DNA of 64,000 bases from JAFGPS01 sp964628465 (GTDB taxonomy: Bacteria; Planctomycetota; Phycisphaerae; Sedimentisphaerales; Anaerobacaceae). The position numbers and the translations under genes were made by a program. Positions 49,900 to 59,961 of the stretch are shown here, piece after piece. The notes under the pieces are model-generated. The model saw nothing but the letters and a program-made list of their open reading frames with translations. It did not search any database and was not told where the DNA came from. Where the stretch lies: positions 1 to 64,000 of the forward strand of contig CAZVOA010000016.1 of NCBI GenBank assembly GCA_964628465.1, read 5' to 3'. Positions within the stretch are counted from its first letter, which is position 1. Every line of letters starts with the position of its first letter.

Positions 49900-52884
49900 T
49901 TATTTCATATCCTGATTTAAAGGAATAGTTACAAAAAACGTTGCACCTTTACCAAATTCACTTTCAACACGAATTTTACCTCCTAATCGTGATATAATAT
50001 CGCTCACAATACAAAGACCAAGCCCAGTTCCCTGGTTTGCCGGCTTTGTTGTGAAAAAAGGCGTAAAAATTCGTTCAATATTCTCCGGGGCAATGCCGCC
50101 GCAATTATCCTCAAATCTTATTTCAACATAATCATCAAATTCAGTTCCGCTGATAATAATATTCCTGTCTTTTTTATCACCAGCCGCTTGAACGGCATTA
50201 TCAATCAACGCAAAAAACATTTGCTCAAAATCCTTTTCATTGGCATAAATACTGGGCAATTCATCCATATCCTTTATTACCATTTCTATTTTAGGATGCA
50301 GAGAACTTCCCCGAAAAAGATTTACAATCCTGCTTGCGATTGTTTTCAGATTAATATCCTTTATTGTTTTTTCTGCGGATTTCCTCGCAAAATTACGCAG
50401 CCTGTTTACTACTGATGTAATATTTGATATTTCGGTAAGGCTTTCTCTGAGTTTATCAATAACCATTTCAGGAGAAGTCGTATTCTGCAGTTTAGTCATC
50501 GCGTTTTCAATTAGAAGACGAATAACAGTCAAAGGCTGTGCAAGCTCATGGGCGGCGGTAGCGCTTAATGTGCCAAGCGATGCCAGACGCTCGGCATGAG
50601 ATACCTCTTCACGGTATATTTCCAATTCTTCCTGAGCGTTTTTAATTTTAGAGATATCACGCCCTATTATAAGAGCCGCATAAATTTGATTTTCGTTGTC
50701 TCTTAAAGGCTCAATTGTTGTTTCATACCATAACAACTTGCCCTGAACAGCGGTTTGAGTTACGAAGGTTTCGCCCTTGCCTGTATCTATAACTTTCCTG
50801 ATACTTCCAACTTGTCTATCCGCGATTTCTTTTGGAAACGCATCCCACATTGTTTTACCAATATAATCTTCAGGCTTACCTCCTATCCGCTTTGCGGCGG
50901 TTGTATTCATAAATAAAAATTCACCATTTCTATTAATGACCGCAATGGTTTCACCAGCACTTTCCACAAGCGCCCTATACCTTCCTTCACTTTCTATCAG
51001 TGCTTTTTCAGCTGTTTTGCGATCAGTTATTTCATGTGAAATTATCATAACAGAATTTACAGGAACATTCGGCAATCTTAAAGGCTCGATAGATGTATCA
51101 TGAACAGTAAGAATACCCTGAATTTTCGGGCTTAATTCAACATTTCTACCCTGATTTGTTTCAATCACTTCAAGAATAATTTTAATGAAAGAACCAGCAA
51201 ATTCTTTATGGAATATATCCCGGAGATTCTTTCCAATAATATCTTGAGGTTCTCCGCCAAAACGCCCAGCCGACTTTTTGTTTATAAAAAGAATTTTTCC
51301 ATCCTGGTCTATTGTTCCAATGTCAACATTGGCATTTTCTATAAGCGTTCTGTATTTCAGTTCACTTTCTATTAAAGCATTTTCAATTCTTTTACGCTCG
51401 GTAATATCCCTGCATACTCCAATAAAACCTATCGGCTTTCCCTGATCATTTTTTAGCAAAGAAGAAGACATCTGTATAGGAAACACAGTCCCATCTTTCC
51501 TTTTATGAGATGTTTCACCTGCCCAACCATCATTATATTTCATATGCTTAACAGCATTTATGAATGTCTCTCTATGTTTATCAGTTTGCAAATCAGAAAT
51601 AAGTAATCCAACTGCTTCTTCAGGAGTGAAACCGTGCATTTGAGCCCATGCCTTATTTGCATACTCGACTCGCCCTTCAAAATTTGTAATCACAATACCT
51701 TCTGAGGATTGTTCAACTGCTTTGTTCAACTTTAATAATCTTTCCTCTGCCTCTCTATGTTCTGTAATATCAATATTTGTCCCAATCATTCGCAAAGGTT
51801 TTCCTTCTTCGTCATATTCTACAACTTTACCTCTGCCTAAAATCCAGATGTAATCACCCGTTTTTTTTCTCAGTCGATACTCAATTCTAAAAGAGTCTTT
51901 CTTTCCAATAAAGTTATCGTTAATATGTTTCATCACTCTATTTTTATCATCAGGGTGAACTCGCTTTTCCCATTCATCCTGTGAATTTGAAAGCTCCTGC
52001 GGCTCATAACCGAGCATTGTGGCATGACGAGAATTGCGATATACTTCATTTGTAGTTATGTTCCAGTCCCAAAACGCATCATTAGTTACTTCCATTACAA
52101 GATTAAATGTCTCTTTATTTTTTTTCAAATCACCCAGTATTTTCTTGTAATTGGTAATATCTCTGAAATACCAAATCCTGCCAATATAATGACCATCTTT
52201 ACTAATTAAAGGTGAAGAATATCTATCAAAAACCGTTCCATCTTTGAACTCTATTTCATCTCTGCTTTTTTGATCTTTATGGGAATACAGTTCAATTACC
52301 CGGTTCTTAAATCCTTCCGGATCCTTCAATTGACTTGAGCCGCAATTCAGTACATCATTATCATTTTGGGCGACCATCAGAGATTTTGGTATATGCCACA
52401 TATCAGCAAAACGCTGATTATAGAGAACGATATTCGACTGTTCATCAACCACGAGAATACCATCAATGGTTGTTTCCAATTGTGTTTCAAGAAGAGTTGT
52501 TTTAAAAGATAGTTCATCTAAAATATTCCTTCTATCTGTTACATCCCTGATAATCGCAATTAAGTGTTTTTTATTATTAAAAAATGTCTCAACGGCATTA
52601 ATATCAGCGTAAAAAACACTATTATTCTTTCTCTGAAAAGGTAAATCCCTGATTACAGGAAGTTTTCCCTCTGCCTGTTCATTAAACTGAGTGATTGCGT
52701 ATAATAAATCTTCTTCGCGGTGCAGATTTTTAAAGGAGAGCTTTTTCGATTCTTCCTCACTATAGCCTGTCATTTCACAGAAAACTTTATTAGCCAATAC
52801 AATACTTTTTTGTTCTACATCGACAACAAGTATTCCATCAACCGCATTATTAAAAATTGATTTAAAAGCTTTCTCTGACAACAT
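49900..52884 (-). CDS. Soluble six-PAS sensor histidine kinase (FixL-like)
   Basis: 994 residues with no membrane segment. Six tandem PAS domains lie at about residues 5-115, 125-245, 255-375, 385-495, 505-620 and 630-745, several ending in the PAC-type D-I/V-T-x-R/K motif. The kinase region follows: phospho-His in AAHELAQPLTVIRLLIENA, then an ATP domain with DNAVQAAG, EDNCGGIAP and GTGLGLCIVSDII. The HELAQPL form is like FixL/DctB group kinases. A short coiled coil at 745-765 links sensing to catalysis. Signals may include redox, oxygen or small ligands; no heme residue could be assigned. Confidence 0.92.
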   Translation of the reverse strand: MLSEKAFKSIFNNAVDGILVVDVEQKSIVLANKVFCEMTGYSEEESKKLSFKNLHREEDLLYAITQFNEQAEGKLPVIRDLPFQRKNNSVFYADINAVETFFNNKKHLIAIIRDVTDRRNILDELSFKTTLLETQLETTIDGILVVDEQSNIVLYNQRFADMWHIPKSLMVAQNDNDVLNCGSSQLKDPEGFKNRVIELYSHKDQKSRDEIEFKDGTVFDRYSSPLISKDGHYIGRIWYFRDITNYKKILGDLKKNKETFNLVMEVTNDAFWDWNITTNEVYRNSRHATMLGYEPQELSNSQDEWEKRVHPDDKNRVMKHINDNFIGKKDSFRIEYRLRKKTGDYIWILGRGKVVEYDEEGKPLRMIGTNIDITEHREAEERLLKLNKAVEQSSEGIVITNFEGRVEYANKAWAQMHGFTPEEAVGLLISDLQTDKHRETFINAVKHMKYNDGWAGETSHKRKDGTVFPIQMSSSLLKNDQGKPIGFIGVCRDITERKRIENALIESELKYRTLIENANVDIGTIDQDGKILFINKKSAGRFGGEPQDIIGKNLRDIFHKEFAGSFIKIILEVIETNQGRNVELSPKIQGILTVHDTSIEPLRLPNVPVNSVMIISHEITDRKTAEKALIESEGRYRALVESAGETIAVINRNGEFLFMNTTAAKRIGGKPEDYIGKTMWDAFPKEIADRQVGSIRKVIDTGKGETFVTQTAVQGKLLWYETTIEPLRDNENQIYAALIIGRDISKIKNAQEELEIYREEVSHAERLASLGTLSATAAHELAQPLTVIRLLIENAMTKLQNTTSPEMVIDKLRESLTEISNITSVVNRLRNFARKSAEKTIKDINLKTIASRIVNLFRGSSLHPKIEMVIKDMDELPSIYANEKDFEQMFFALIDNAVQAAGDKKDRNIIISGTEFDDYVEIRFEDNCGGIAPENIERIFTPFFTTKPANQGTGLGLCIVSDIISRLGGKIRVESEFGKGATFFVTIPLNQDMK

Positions 52885-52983
52885 AGTTTTAGTAACAACA
52901 GAATTACAATATGCTCAATTAGATATTAAAAATTCAAAATAACCGATAAAAACAGTTTAGTCAAGCTTGTTATCCATTAAATA

Positions 52984-53883
52984 TTATCTTAAAACTAAAT
53001 CGAGAAAATAACCTATGGAAAGAAGAAAATTAATCCCTAAAATCATTATTACATTATATTTCAGGGCGGGAGTAATTTTTACTGTATTTTTATCATAATT
53101 TCTAAACAGAATGATAATAGCTTTTAAACCGAATATTATTGTGATTAACGCCAATAAAGCCTGATATGGCATGATCCCGGAAATCACAGCCCCAATAATC
53201 ATTAAATAAACACAGGATACGATTAAAACATATAAAATCGAAGCATTTTTCTTGCCGAGAGCAATAACAAGGTTATAGCGATTTACCGTTTTATCCGCAT
53301 CAAAATCAGGAAATTCATTAAGAAAAAGCAGATTTGCTGTTAAAAGACCTGGGATCAGTGATACTAATAATATTTCATGGTTTACAGAACCTGTTTGAAT
53401 AAAATAAGTTCCAATAACCGGCAAAGTCCCCAGCCCTATACCCGCTCCGAGTTCTCCCATCAACTTTTTGGTCAAAAAAGTGGTATAAAAATATATAAAC
53501 AAACCGCCGATAAGTACAAAGATAATAAGCTGCCATCCCGAAATAATCGTCAAATAAATGCCGATTAAAAACGCCCCCAATAGTAAAACAAGTCCGAATC
53601 TATATACACTTTCAGGCTCAAGAAGTCCCTGAATTAGAATGCCGCTTCCACCGGAAAATGGAGTTGCAGTTGTTTGGGAATCCAAACCGCTTTTAAAATC
53701 AAAATAGTCATTAAGAACATTAACACTGGCATGAGCTAAAAGCAGCCCGATTGCGGTAAGAAGGAATTTAGATACATCAAAATAGCCTTCCTTATACGCA
53801 ATTGATGTACCTAAAAGAACCAAAGCTAATGAAAGAACCAAAAACTGAGGCCTTGTTTCCTTGAACCATATCTTTAAACTCAT
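52984..53883 (-). CDS. UbiA-family prenyltransferase (MenA-like)
   Basis: 299 residues with about eight or nine spans. Both Asp-rich motifs of UbiA prenyltransferases are visible: NDYFDFKSG (residues about 59-67) and FPDFDADKTVNRY near residue 190. The TRPQFLVLSLALVLLG start resembles 1,4-dihydroxy-2-naphthoate polyprenyltransferase (MenA), so a role in menaquinone synthesis is plausible. No other quinone gene is in the window, and other UbiA substrates remain possible. It lies 99 bases upstream of the kinase gene on the same strand. Confidence 0.83.
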   Translation of the reverse strand: MSLKIWFKETRPQFLVLSLALVLLGTSIAYKEGYFDVSKFLLTAIGLLLAHASVNVLNDYFDFKSGLDSQTTATPFSGGSGILIQGLLEPESVYRFGLVLLLGAFLIGIYLTIISGWQLIIFVLIGGLFIYFYTTFLTKKLMGELGAGIGLGTLPVIGTYFIQTGSVNHEILLVSLIPGLLTANLLFLNEFPDFDADKTVNRYNLVIALGKKNASILYVLIVSCVYLMIIGAVISGIMPYQALLALITIIFGLKAIIILFRNYDKNTVKITPALKYNVIMILGINFLLSIGYFLDLVLR

Positions 53884-53924
53884 AACTGAACTTTTATATA
53901 AAGGAGAAAGAGAATTATTTTATT

Positions 53925-55751
53925 CTAATTACCTCCCAATAATCCGCCAAGCCCTTTTATTGTATCTTTAATTTTATCTGTTGTACCTTCAGGAACCTTA
54001 TCGCCAAGTGCTTCATCAATCTTAGTCCCGACATTTTTATCAAATTCTTTCAGCACTCTGTCTTTACCTGCTTTTACAAGTGCCTGCTTGAATTCTTCTG
54101 TAAGGCCTTTTACATCGAAAACAATCTGAGGATCAGAAGGAGAACCAACAATCCTTATAGTAGTTCTGAGATTTTTCAAAACAGAAAGTGATTCATCAGT
54201 TACATCCCGTCCCAAACCAAGTACGCCGTTACCTTGTCCTACGGCATCGAGATCCTTCAAATTAAGGTTTAATGTCAAATCCAAAGCCTGTTTCGTAGCT
54301 GTGCCGGTAAATTTCCCAGAGGCAGTACCTCCCTTAAATGCCAGACCTGTATCATCACTTAGAAGTGACTGTATCTTAGTCAAATCAAATGCGTCAAATG
54401 TACCGGAAAGTTCCGGTGTATCTTTACTATAATCGACTTTCATATTTACCACTGAATTTGTTTCAAGCGAATTCATATCCAGGACAATCGGTAAACCGGC
54501 CGCTTCAGGAGCATCGCTGAGATTTGACAGTTGAATTCTGCTATTGCCAAATAATTCTGATGGAATCTGAACTTTATCAAGTATAGCCAATTTTGCCATA
54601 AATCGCGGCGACAAAGACGTTTTGGCCTTCGCAACAAGATAATCAAGATATTTCTGAGGTTTTTGCTCTTTTTCCTCTTCGGATTTTTCATCTTTTCCGC
54701 TTGGTAAATATTTACGAATTTTTTGGATTTTTTCTTTATAAGCTTTTATATCTTTGAAATATTTTTCAAGCTTGGCAAAGTCACCCATTCCGACCTTATA
54801 TTCATTCGGATCGAATTCTTCAGGCTCTTCTTCGACCTTTTTCTCAACTATTTTACCTGGGCTTGAGCGTTTTTGTCCGAATTGAATATCAGAAAGCTCA
54901 AGCTTTTCCATATAAACTTTTCCTAAAAATAAATCATAAACACTTGCATCAGCGGCAATTTTACCAACTGCAAACTGATTATTAGCTGGATTTTCAGAAT
55001 CAGTAACCTGTATGCCACCGGCTGATAACGAACCGTTAATCAGAGACAGACCTATTTCATCAATGTTTACTTCTGCCCCATTAATATTAGTTATTTTCTC
55101 CGTAGCATAATTTTTTATTTTCGTATCTTTGAGGAAATGAGCGGCAACCAAAGTCCCGCCAATTACCAGAATAGCCAGAGCTACGCCGACCTTGCGAATA
55201 TATGTCGTTTTGGCAAACATCGACTTGACATCTTTTGTTCGTTTCCCAATCAGAATCCAGTCTAAAATCCGAACCCATGTGTGGGAGTACCATTTTCTGA
55301 ATATTTCAGATTTCTCATCAAACTTGAGCATCATTCTGCGGAAGCTGATTACAGCACTGGCAAGAAGCAAACCTGTTATCATACCGACAATCGGACCAAT
55401 AATAAATCCGCCAGCAACTGAATAAGTATTAAAATCAGTTAGCCCGATTATTGGCAGTGACGCAAGAAAATTATATACACCGGCAAGACTATCATGTGCC
55501 CATACACCGACATGGCATAGAACAGGAGCCGCGGCATAACATAATCCCCTTCCAACAACCGCCGACAACATAAACAATCCTATATGAACATTCAGTATCA
55601 AGACAACAATTATGAGCATAATATGGAATCCGGTGAAGTGAGGCATCGTACCAAACCAGAATCCCAGCAAGACTGAAAGAAAAATAAATATTGGCGAAAC
55701 ATTTCCCCTGAAAATCGCTACAAGTTTTTTTATTGGTCCTGGCAGCAACAT
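53925..55751 (-). CDS. Membrane protein with TIGR03546-like and AsmA/TIGR03545-like parts
   Basis: 608 residues. Residues 1-145 form a polytopic domain with four or so spans (FIFLSVLLGFWFGTMPHF, MLIIVVLILNVHIGLF). After a soluble linker a further span lies at about 187-205. Residues 210-608 form a long periplasmic domain with beta repeats typical of AsmA-like/TIGR03545 proteins (INGAEVNIDEIGLSLINGSLSAGGIQVTD-type stretch). A Lys/Glu-rich coiled coil lies near 320-370. In other bacteria I recall these two families as separate neighbouring genes, so this looks like a fusion. AsmA-type proteins are thought to move phospholipid. Confidence 0.65.
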   Translation of the reverse strand: MLLPGPIKKLVAIFRGNVSPIFIFLSVLLGFWFGTMPHFTGFHIMLIIVVLILNVHIGLFMLSAVVGRGLCYAAAPVLCHVGVWAHDSLAGVYNFLASLPIIGLTDFNTYSVAGGFIIGPIVGMITGLLLASAVISFRRMMLKFDEKSEIFRKWYSHTWVRILDWILIGKRTKDVKSMFAKTTYIRKVGVALAILVIGGTLVAAHFLKDTKIKNYATEKITNINGAEVNIDEIGLSLINGSLSAGGIQVTDSENPANNQFAVGKIAADASVYDLFLGKVYMEKLELSDIQFGQKRSSPGKIVEKKVEEEPEEFDPNEYKVGMGDFAKLEKYFKDIKAYKEKIQKIRKYLPSGKDEKSEEEKEQKPQKYLDYLVAKAKTSLSPRFMAKLAILDKVQIPSELFGNSRIQLSNLSDAPEAAGLPIVLDMNSLETNSVVNMKVDYSKDTPELSGTFDAFDLTKIQSLLSDDTGLAFKGGTASGKFTGTATKQALDLTLNLNLKDLDAVGQGNGVLGLGRDVTDESLSVLKNLRTTIRIVGSPSDPQIVFDVKGLTEEFKQALVKAGKDRVLKEFDKNVGTKIDEALGDKVPEGTTDKIKDTIKGLGGLLGGN

Positions 55752-55976
55752 AATAAAACTCCTTTCAATTATTTTTTATAATGCATCCTGCAAGCCGCAG
55801 TTAGGCATATATAAGTTATGTTAAATAACATATTACATCAATATTTCTTTGTACCTGTTTTACGCATTTTATTGTGTTATTATACCATTGTACAAATACA
55901 ATCAAAATAAAAAAGAATATATAATATGTTATTCCCAGATATCCTTATTTCATCAATTACTCAAGTCCTGACGAGT

Positions 55977-57548
55977 TTATTTCGCCCATGCATCACCTTC
56001 CGGCGTTCTTCGCCAGGCGAAATAAGCATCCAGAGCTTTTAACGATTCAGCACTTGGAACAGGTCCAATATGCGGCGTCTGGGCAAAGTACATTACTTCC
56101 GAATTGGCGTCGCTGAAAGCCGGCCATTCGGGTACGCCGTTGCCGTTCGGATGGCCATATTTTGCAAAGTTCGTCCAATATGTCACCATTGCTTCCGAAA
56201 TTACCTGGTCAGATTCCGACACAGATTGTCCCCGTGAATCACTTAGATGCTGGAAGACATATGCTACATCCTGTCCATGCGGCGAGCCGCGGTCGGCCTG
56301 TGGAGAATCAGCAGGATATTCCGGGTGCTGGTCAAAATAATAATAGTACGCTTGGCCTTTACCCATTTTTGACTGCAACCTTGCCCAAATCCATGTATGC
56401 CAGCCAAACGCTGAATCGCGAGCTAAATCACGAGCAGTCTTGGGAGGAGTACCTGAACCAGCCGGGTAGGCTTTTATGAGTTCGTCAGCAAATTTGCCAT
56501 ATCGCAACTTTACACCTTCGATATATGCGTCAGAAGTTCGTGGAGGAGAAAAACTTGCGCCTTCGTCTGAATTGTAACCAACCAGAATTGGAGTATCGTT
56601 GAATTTGCCTGCTTCGTAGAGTTTGTATTGGTCATCCGGGATTACATATCCATCGATAATCGGCCATGACATCCCCAAACCCCTGCCAGCAGGAAGTTTA
56701 TCGGCTGCAATTTTCCTTAGTTCTGCAATTGAAGAAACACCTGCACTCTTTGCATATTCTTCGCCATCACGTTCTGCATCGGCCAAACGTTTCTGGTTTT
56801 CGCCTGGGAATGTTGTGGGACGAGGAGGACCGAATGAGCCGCCGCTTTGCGAAATTGCTCCATGGAACAACCCTTTGGCAAGCGGAGATGCGCAGAGCAT
56901 ACTAACCGCGATTCCACCCGCTGATTCGCCAAAAATGGTTACTTTTTTAGGATCGCCTCCAAATTCCGCTATGTTATCCTTTATCCATTGGAGACCCGCT
57001 ATCATATCCAATAGGCCGTAATTTCCCGAAACTTTGTTCGGATTTTCAGCACTCAATTCAGGATGCGCCAGAAATCCAAGCTGGCCGACTCGATAGGCTA
57101 TGCTAACGAGAACAACACCTTTTTTGGCAAGATTTTCTCCACTGTAATTTCGTTCGGAAGTAGAACCTGCACCGAATCCGCCGCCGTATATCCAGACAAG
57201 TACAGGAATATGGTCGTTTGTGAATTTCGCTGGTGTCCATACATTTAGATAAAGGCAATCTTCACTCTTTCCTGATGGCGGATTTCCATTCTGAATAGGA
57301 GCGGGAGCAAATTTCGTTGTTTCCAACACACCTTCCCACTTTGTGGCTGGCTGTGGAGCTTTCCATCGAAGATTACCGACCGGCGGTGCGGCAAAAGGAA
57401 TACCTTTAAAAACGGTTAATCCATCTTCAGTTGTTCCCTGTACCAATCCTTCCTTAACTTTTACAATCGTAGATTGAGGTTTCTGCACGTTATTGCATCC
57501 TGCCGTTAAAATGATAATAATTATTATTGAAGAAATTATGTTCTTCAT
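55977..57548 (-). CDS. Type-B carboxylesterase, lipoprotein
   Basis: 523 residues. Signal peptide with lipobox LTAGC, Cys18. The alpha/beta-hydrolase core has the type-B motifs FKGIPFAAPPVG, EDCLYLNVW and nucleophile Ser209 in GESAGG. Glu329 (SDEG) and His424 (SPHGQD) complete the probable triad. The oxyanion region is YGGGFGAG. It hydrolyses carboxyl esters, probably acetyl or feruloyl groups on plant-type glycans given its neighbours. It is the third gene of the secreted operon, 42 bases after the GH43 gene. Confidence 0.88.
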   Translation of the reverse strand: MKNIISSIIIIIILTAGCNNVQKPQSTIVKVKEGLVQGTTEDGLTVFKGIPFAAPPVGNLRWKAPQPATKWEGVLETTKFAPAPIQNGNPPSGKSEDCLYLNVWTPAKFTNDHIPVLVWIYGGGFGAGSTSERNYSGENLAKKGVVLVSIAYRVGQLGFLAHPELSAENPNKVSGNYGLLDMIAGLQWIKDNIAEFGGDPKKVTIFGESAGGIAVSMLCASPLAKGLFHGAISQSGGSFGPPRPTTFPGENQKRLADAERDGEEYAKSAGVSSIAELRKIAADKLPAGRGLGMSWPIIDGYVIPDDQYKLYEAGKFNDTPILVGYNSDEGASFSPPRTSDAYIEGVKLRYGKFADELIKAYPAGSGTPPKTARDLARDSAFGWHTWIWARLQSKMGKGQAYYYYFDQHPEYPADSPQADRGSPHGQDVAYVFQHLSDSRGQSVSESDQVISEAMVTYWTNFAKYGHPNGNGVPEWPAFSDANSEVMYFAQTPHIGPVPSAESLKALDAYFAWRRTPEGDAWAK

Positions 57549-57590
57549 AACAACGAGTCCTTTCCTTGTATAACATAGTTTACCTTATCA

Positions 57591-58751
57591 TTATGGATTG
57601 TATCTCTGGCCAAGTACCAGTTTATCACCCGAATCATCAACTTCATAAAATTGAGGCTTACGACCATTTCCTTCATCATGGTGAACAACAAATAATCTTT
57701 TACCTTCGAATGTTGTAAAGAGCATACCATGGCCGGAATTATCACCTTTAAACGCCTTTTCTTCCTGAATCCAGGGTCCTTTAATAGAGCCGGATTCGGA
57801 ATAAGCTATACCCTGTGCGTAACGATTTTCACCCCAACTCGACCATAACATGCCAAGTTTTCCGGTTTTTGTTCTGAACATTTGAGGTCCGTCTGTGACC
57901 CAGCCCGGCATTTTCAAACCAAAGGTAGCTTCACCGATACTGTTCATTTCTTTGGACCATGCGGCTTCACTAGCGCGGAATATTGTAGTCGGTTCTGCGG
58001 TACGATGTGTCAGGTCTTTTGAAAGAGGCATATATGCCATAGTTCCATCGATTAGCTGAGTCCATTCGTGAACTATTACCATATACCATGTACCATCTTC
58101 TTCATATAATGTCCCATCAATAATGTCCCAATCTTTCGGACCAAGGCAGAAATCCTGCTCTTTAACTAATGGTGTATAAGGTCCTTCGACTTTATCCGAG
58201 ACTAAAATCTGTGTCTGGTTTGTAGGAACATTGTAACGGCGAGGAACATTTTCAATCAGGTTGCTATGGTCGCTATATGTGCCGGTATAATAGTATTTAT
58301 CGCCAATCTTATAAATTTCAGGTGCTGCTACGAAGTTTCCCTGCATCCATGTCCCTGAAAGATCCGTAATTTGCCCGGGAACTGATTCCCATGTTTTCAA
58401 ATCTTTACTTTTATATAAACGCCCACCACTACCAGTCAGATAATAAATTTTGCTCGCTTCATCAGGAAAGATAAATGGGTCACTCATTGAAAGTGAATCA
58501 AAAGGAACAGCCTGGCTTTGCCCACCTGCACCAGCACCTCTTCCCATCATCATTGGCATTCCCTGGTTGCCACCTTGTCGTTGACCTCTTCTTGCACCAC
58601 CACCGCCGCCGGCTGGAGGCTGGAAACCACCAAAGTTTCTTTGCCCGGGTGTAGCTCGTGGTGCCTGTTCACCAGGTTGAACCTGAGCGTCAACCGACTG
58701 TATTAAAAAGAAAACTACCAACAATACTGCCATAAAATTTCTGTTTTTCAT
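57591..58751 (-). CDS. Secreted GH43-family glycosidase
   Basis: 386 residues from ATG 58751, preferred over the longer frame to 58868 because it begins the signal peptide (MKNRNFMAVLLVVFFLIQSVDAQ, cleaved about residue 22) and avoids overlapping the upstream gene. Residues 36-80 are Gly/Arg/Met-rich low complexity. A five-blade propeller follows, with probable base Asp91 (SDPFIF), the AAPE segment at 142-145 and probable acid Glu229 (VHEW). These match GH43 arabinanase/xylosidase-type enzymes. Substrate inferred only. It starts 28 bases after the stop of the esterase gene. Confidence 0.82.
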   Translation of the reverse strand: MKNRNFMAVLLVVFFLIQSVDAQVQPGEQAPRATPGQRNFGGFQPPAGGGGGARRGQRQGGNQGMPMMMGRGAGAGGQSQAVPFDSLSMSDPFIFPDEASKIYYLTGSGGRLYKSKDLKTWESVPGQITDLSGTWMQGNFVAAPEIYKIGDKYYYTGTYSDHSNLIENVPRRYNVPTNQTQILVSDKVEGPYTPLVKEQDFCLGPKDWDIIDGTLYEEDGTWYMVIVHEWTQLIDGTMAYMPLSKDLTHRTAEPTTIFRASEAAWSKEMNSIGEATFGLKMPGWVTDGPQMFRTKTGKLGMLWSSWGENRYAQGIAYSESGSIKGPWIQEEKAFKGDNSGHGMLFTTFEGKRLFVVHHDEGNGRKPQFYEVDDSGDKLVLGQRYNP

Positions 58752-58779
58752 AATAATAATATCTCCCATCAATAAGTAA

Positions 58780-59961
58780 TTAGTTCTTTCGCCATAAGTT
58801 AGGCAAAAAACGATAATAAAGCAAATGTCGCCATGTAGCCCAGTCATGGGCGCCATTTCCTCCAACATAATATTCGTGTTCGATTTTGTGGTTCACAAGA
58901 GCATTATGCAGAGCCACACAACGACCTCCTATGAATCCCTGAGCTTCTCCTGTACCCTGCCCGACAAATAAATAATCCACTTTATTATTAACATTAGGAT
59001 CATTAAGGAAATCCTTGATTGTTGTCTCGCAGTTATTATCTCCGGCGCTAAGTATTCCGAAATTAGCAAACAGGTCAAGACTCCTGAATCCGACAAACAT
59101 TGAATGACGTCCACCCATTGATAATCCCGATATAGCCCTGCCTTTGGGATTTTTAATTACATTATATTCAATTTCAACAAGAGGAATTACATGTTTGCGC
59201 ATTTCCTGCTCGAATATATCGAAAGTAAGTTTTTCATGTTGAGGATGATTTCTGTGTATTATCTGGTTATTCGGTATAGCGATAATCATCGGGACAGCTT
59301 TACCTTCGGCAAGAAGGTTGTCCAGCATAAAATTAGCCCGTCCGTCATAAATCCAGTTGGAAGGCAAATCTCCGCTGCCGCCAACGAGATAAAGAACAGG
59401 ATAACTTTTGTTGCGGTCGTATCCCGGAGGTGTATAAACATAAAGTTCTCGTTCACCTTTGGTAACCTCAGAATGATAGACGTGGCGTGTCACATTGCCA
59501 TGCGGAACATTTTTCGCATCGTAGTATGCGGGTCCATCGCCATGTACGACCAGTTGACTATACGGAGGCATAGCTGTAAAACCAGCAATTGTATTGCTGG
59601 GATCAGCCATTTGTACACCATCTACATTGAAATAATAAATATACATATCCGGCTTAAGAGGACCAACTGTAAGAGTCCAGATGCCGTCGTCGCCTTTTGT
59701 GAATGGCACTGAGCGACCTGATTGGCCAAGACCTGTCATAATTGCGACTCCTGTGAGCTGGACACTCTGGGCTTGAGGGGCTCTCAACCTGAAGGTAACT
59801 GTCCTGTCATCGCGAACGTCAGGTGAAATAAGAGGTGCGCTGAATGGTGTAAGATTATCGGTATTCTTTTGCGGATTGTAGTCAAGATTTACGTTGGCTT
59901 GCTGCGAAAAGACAAGATTCGGCAAAAGCAGGCAAAAAACAGCAAAATAAGTTCTATTCAT
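58780..59961 (-). CDS. Secreted CE1-type esterase with N-terminal CBM48-like domain
   Basis: 393 residues. Signal peptide to about residue 19 (FCLLLPNLVFSQ). Residues 45-140 form a beta domain like the CBM48/E-set module seen in feruloyl and acetylxylan esterases (VTFRLRAPQAQSVQL, GIWTLTVGPLKPDMYIYYF). The alpha/beta-hydrolase domain has nucleophile Ser281 in GLSMGG and probable catalytic His372 in GAHDWATW. It cuts ester decorations from hemicellulose. First gene of the esterase-GH43-esterase operon. Confidence 0.88.
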   Translation of the reverse strand: MNRTYFAVFCLLLPNLVFSQQANVNLDYNPQKNTDNLTPFSAPLISPDVRDDRTVTFRLRAPQAQSVQLTGVAIMTGLGQSGRSVPFTKGDDGIWTLTVGPLKPDMYIYYFNVDGVQMADPSNTIAGFTAMPPYSQLVVHGDGPAYYDAKNVPHGNVTRHVYHSEVTKGERELYVYTPPGYDRNKSYPVLYLVGGSGDLPSNWIYDGRANFMLDNLLAEGKAVPMIIAIPNNQIIHRNHPQHEKLTFDIFEQEMRKHVIPLVEIEYNVIKNPKGRAISGLSMGGRHSMFVGFRSLDLFANFGILSAGDNNCETTIKDFLNDPNVNNKVDYLFVGQGTGEAQGFIGGRCVALHNALVNHKIEHEYYVGGNGAHDWATWRHLLYYRFLPNLWRKN

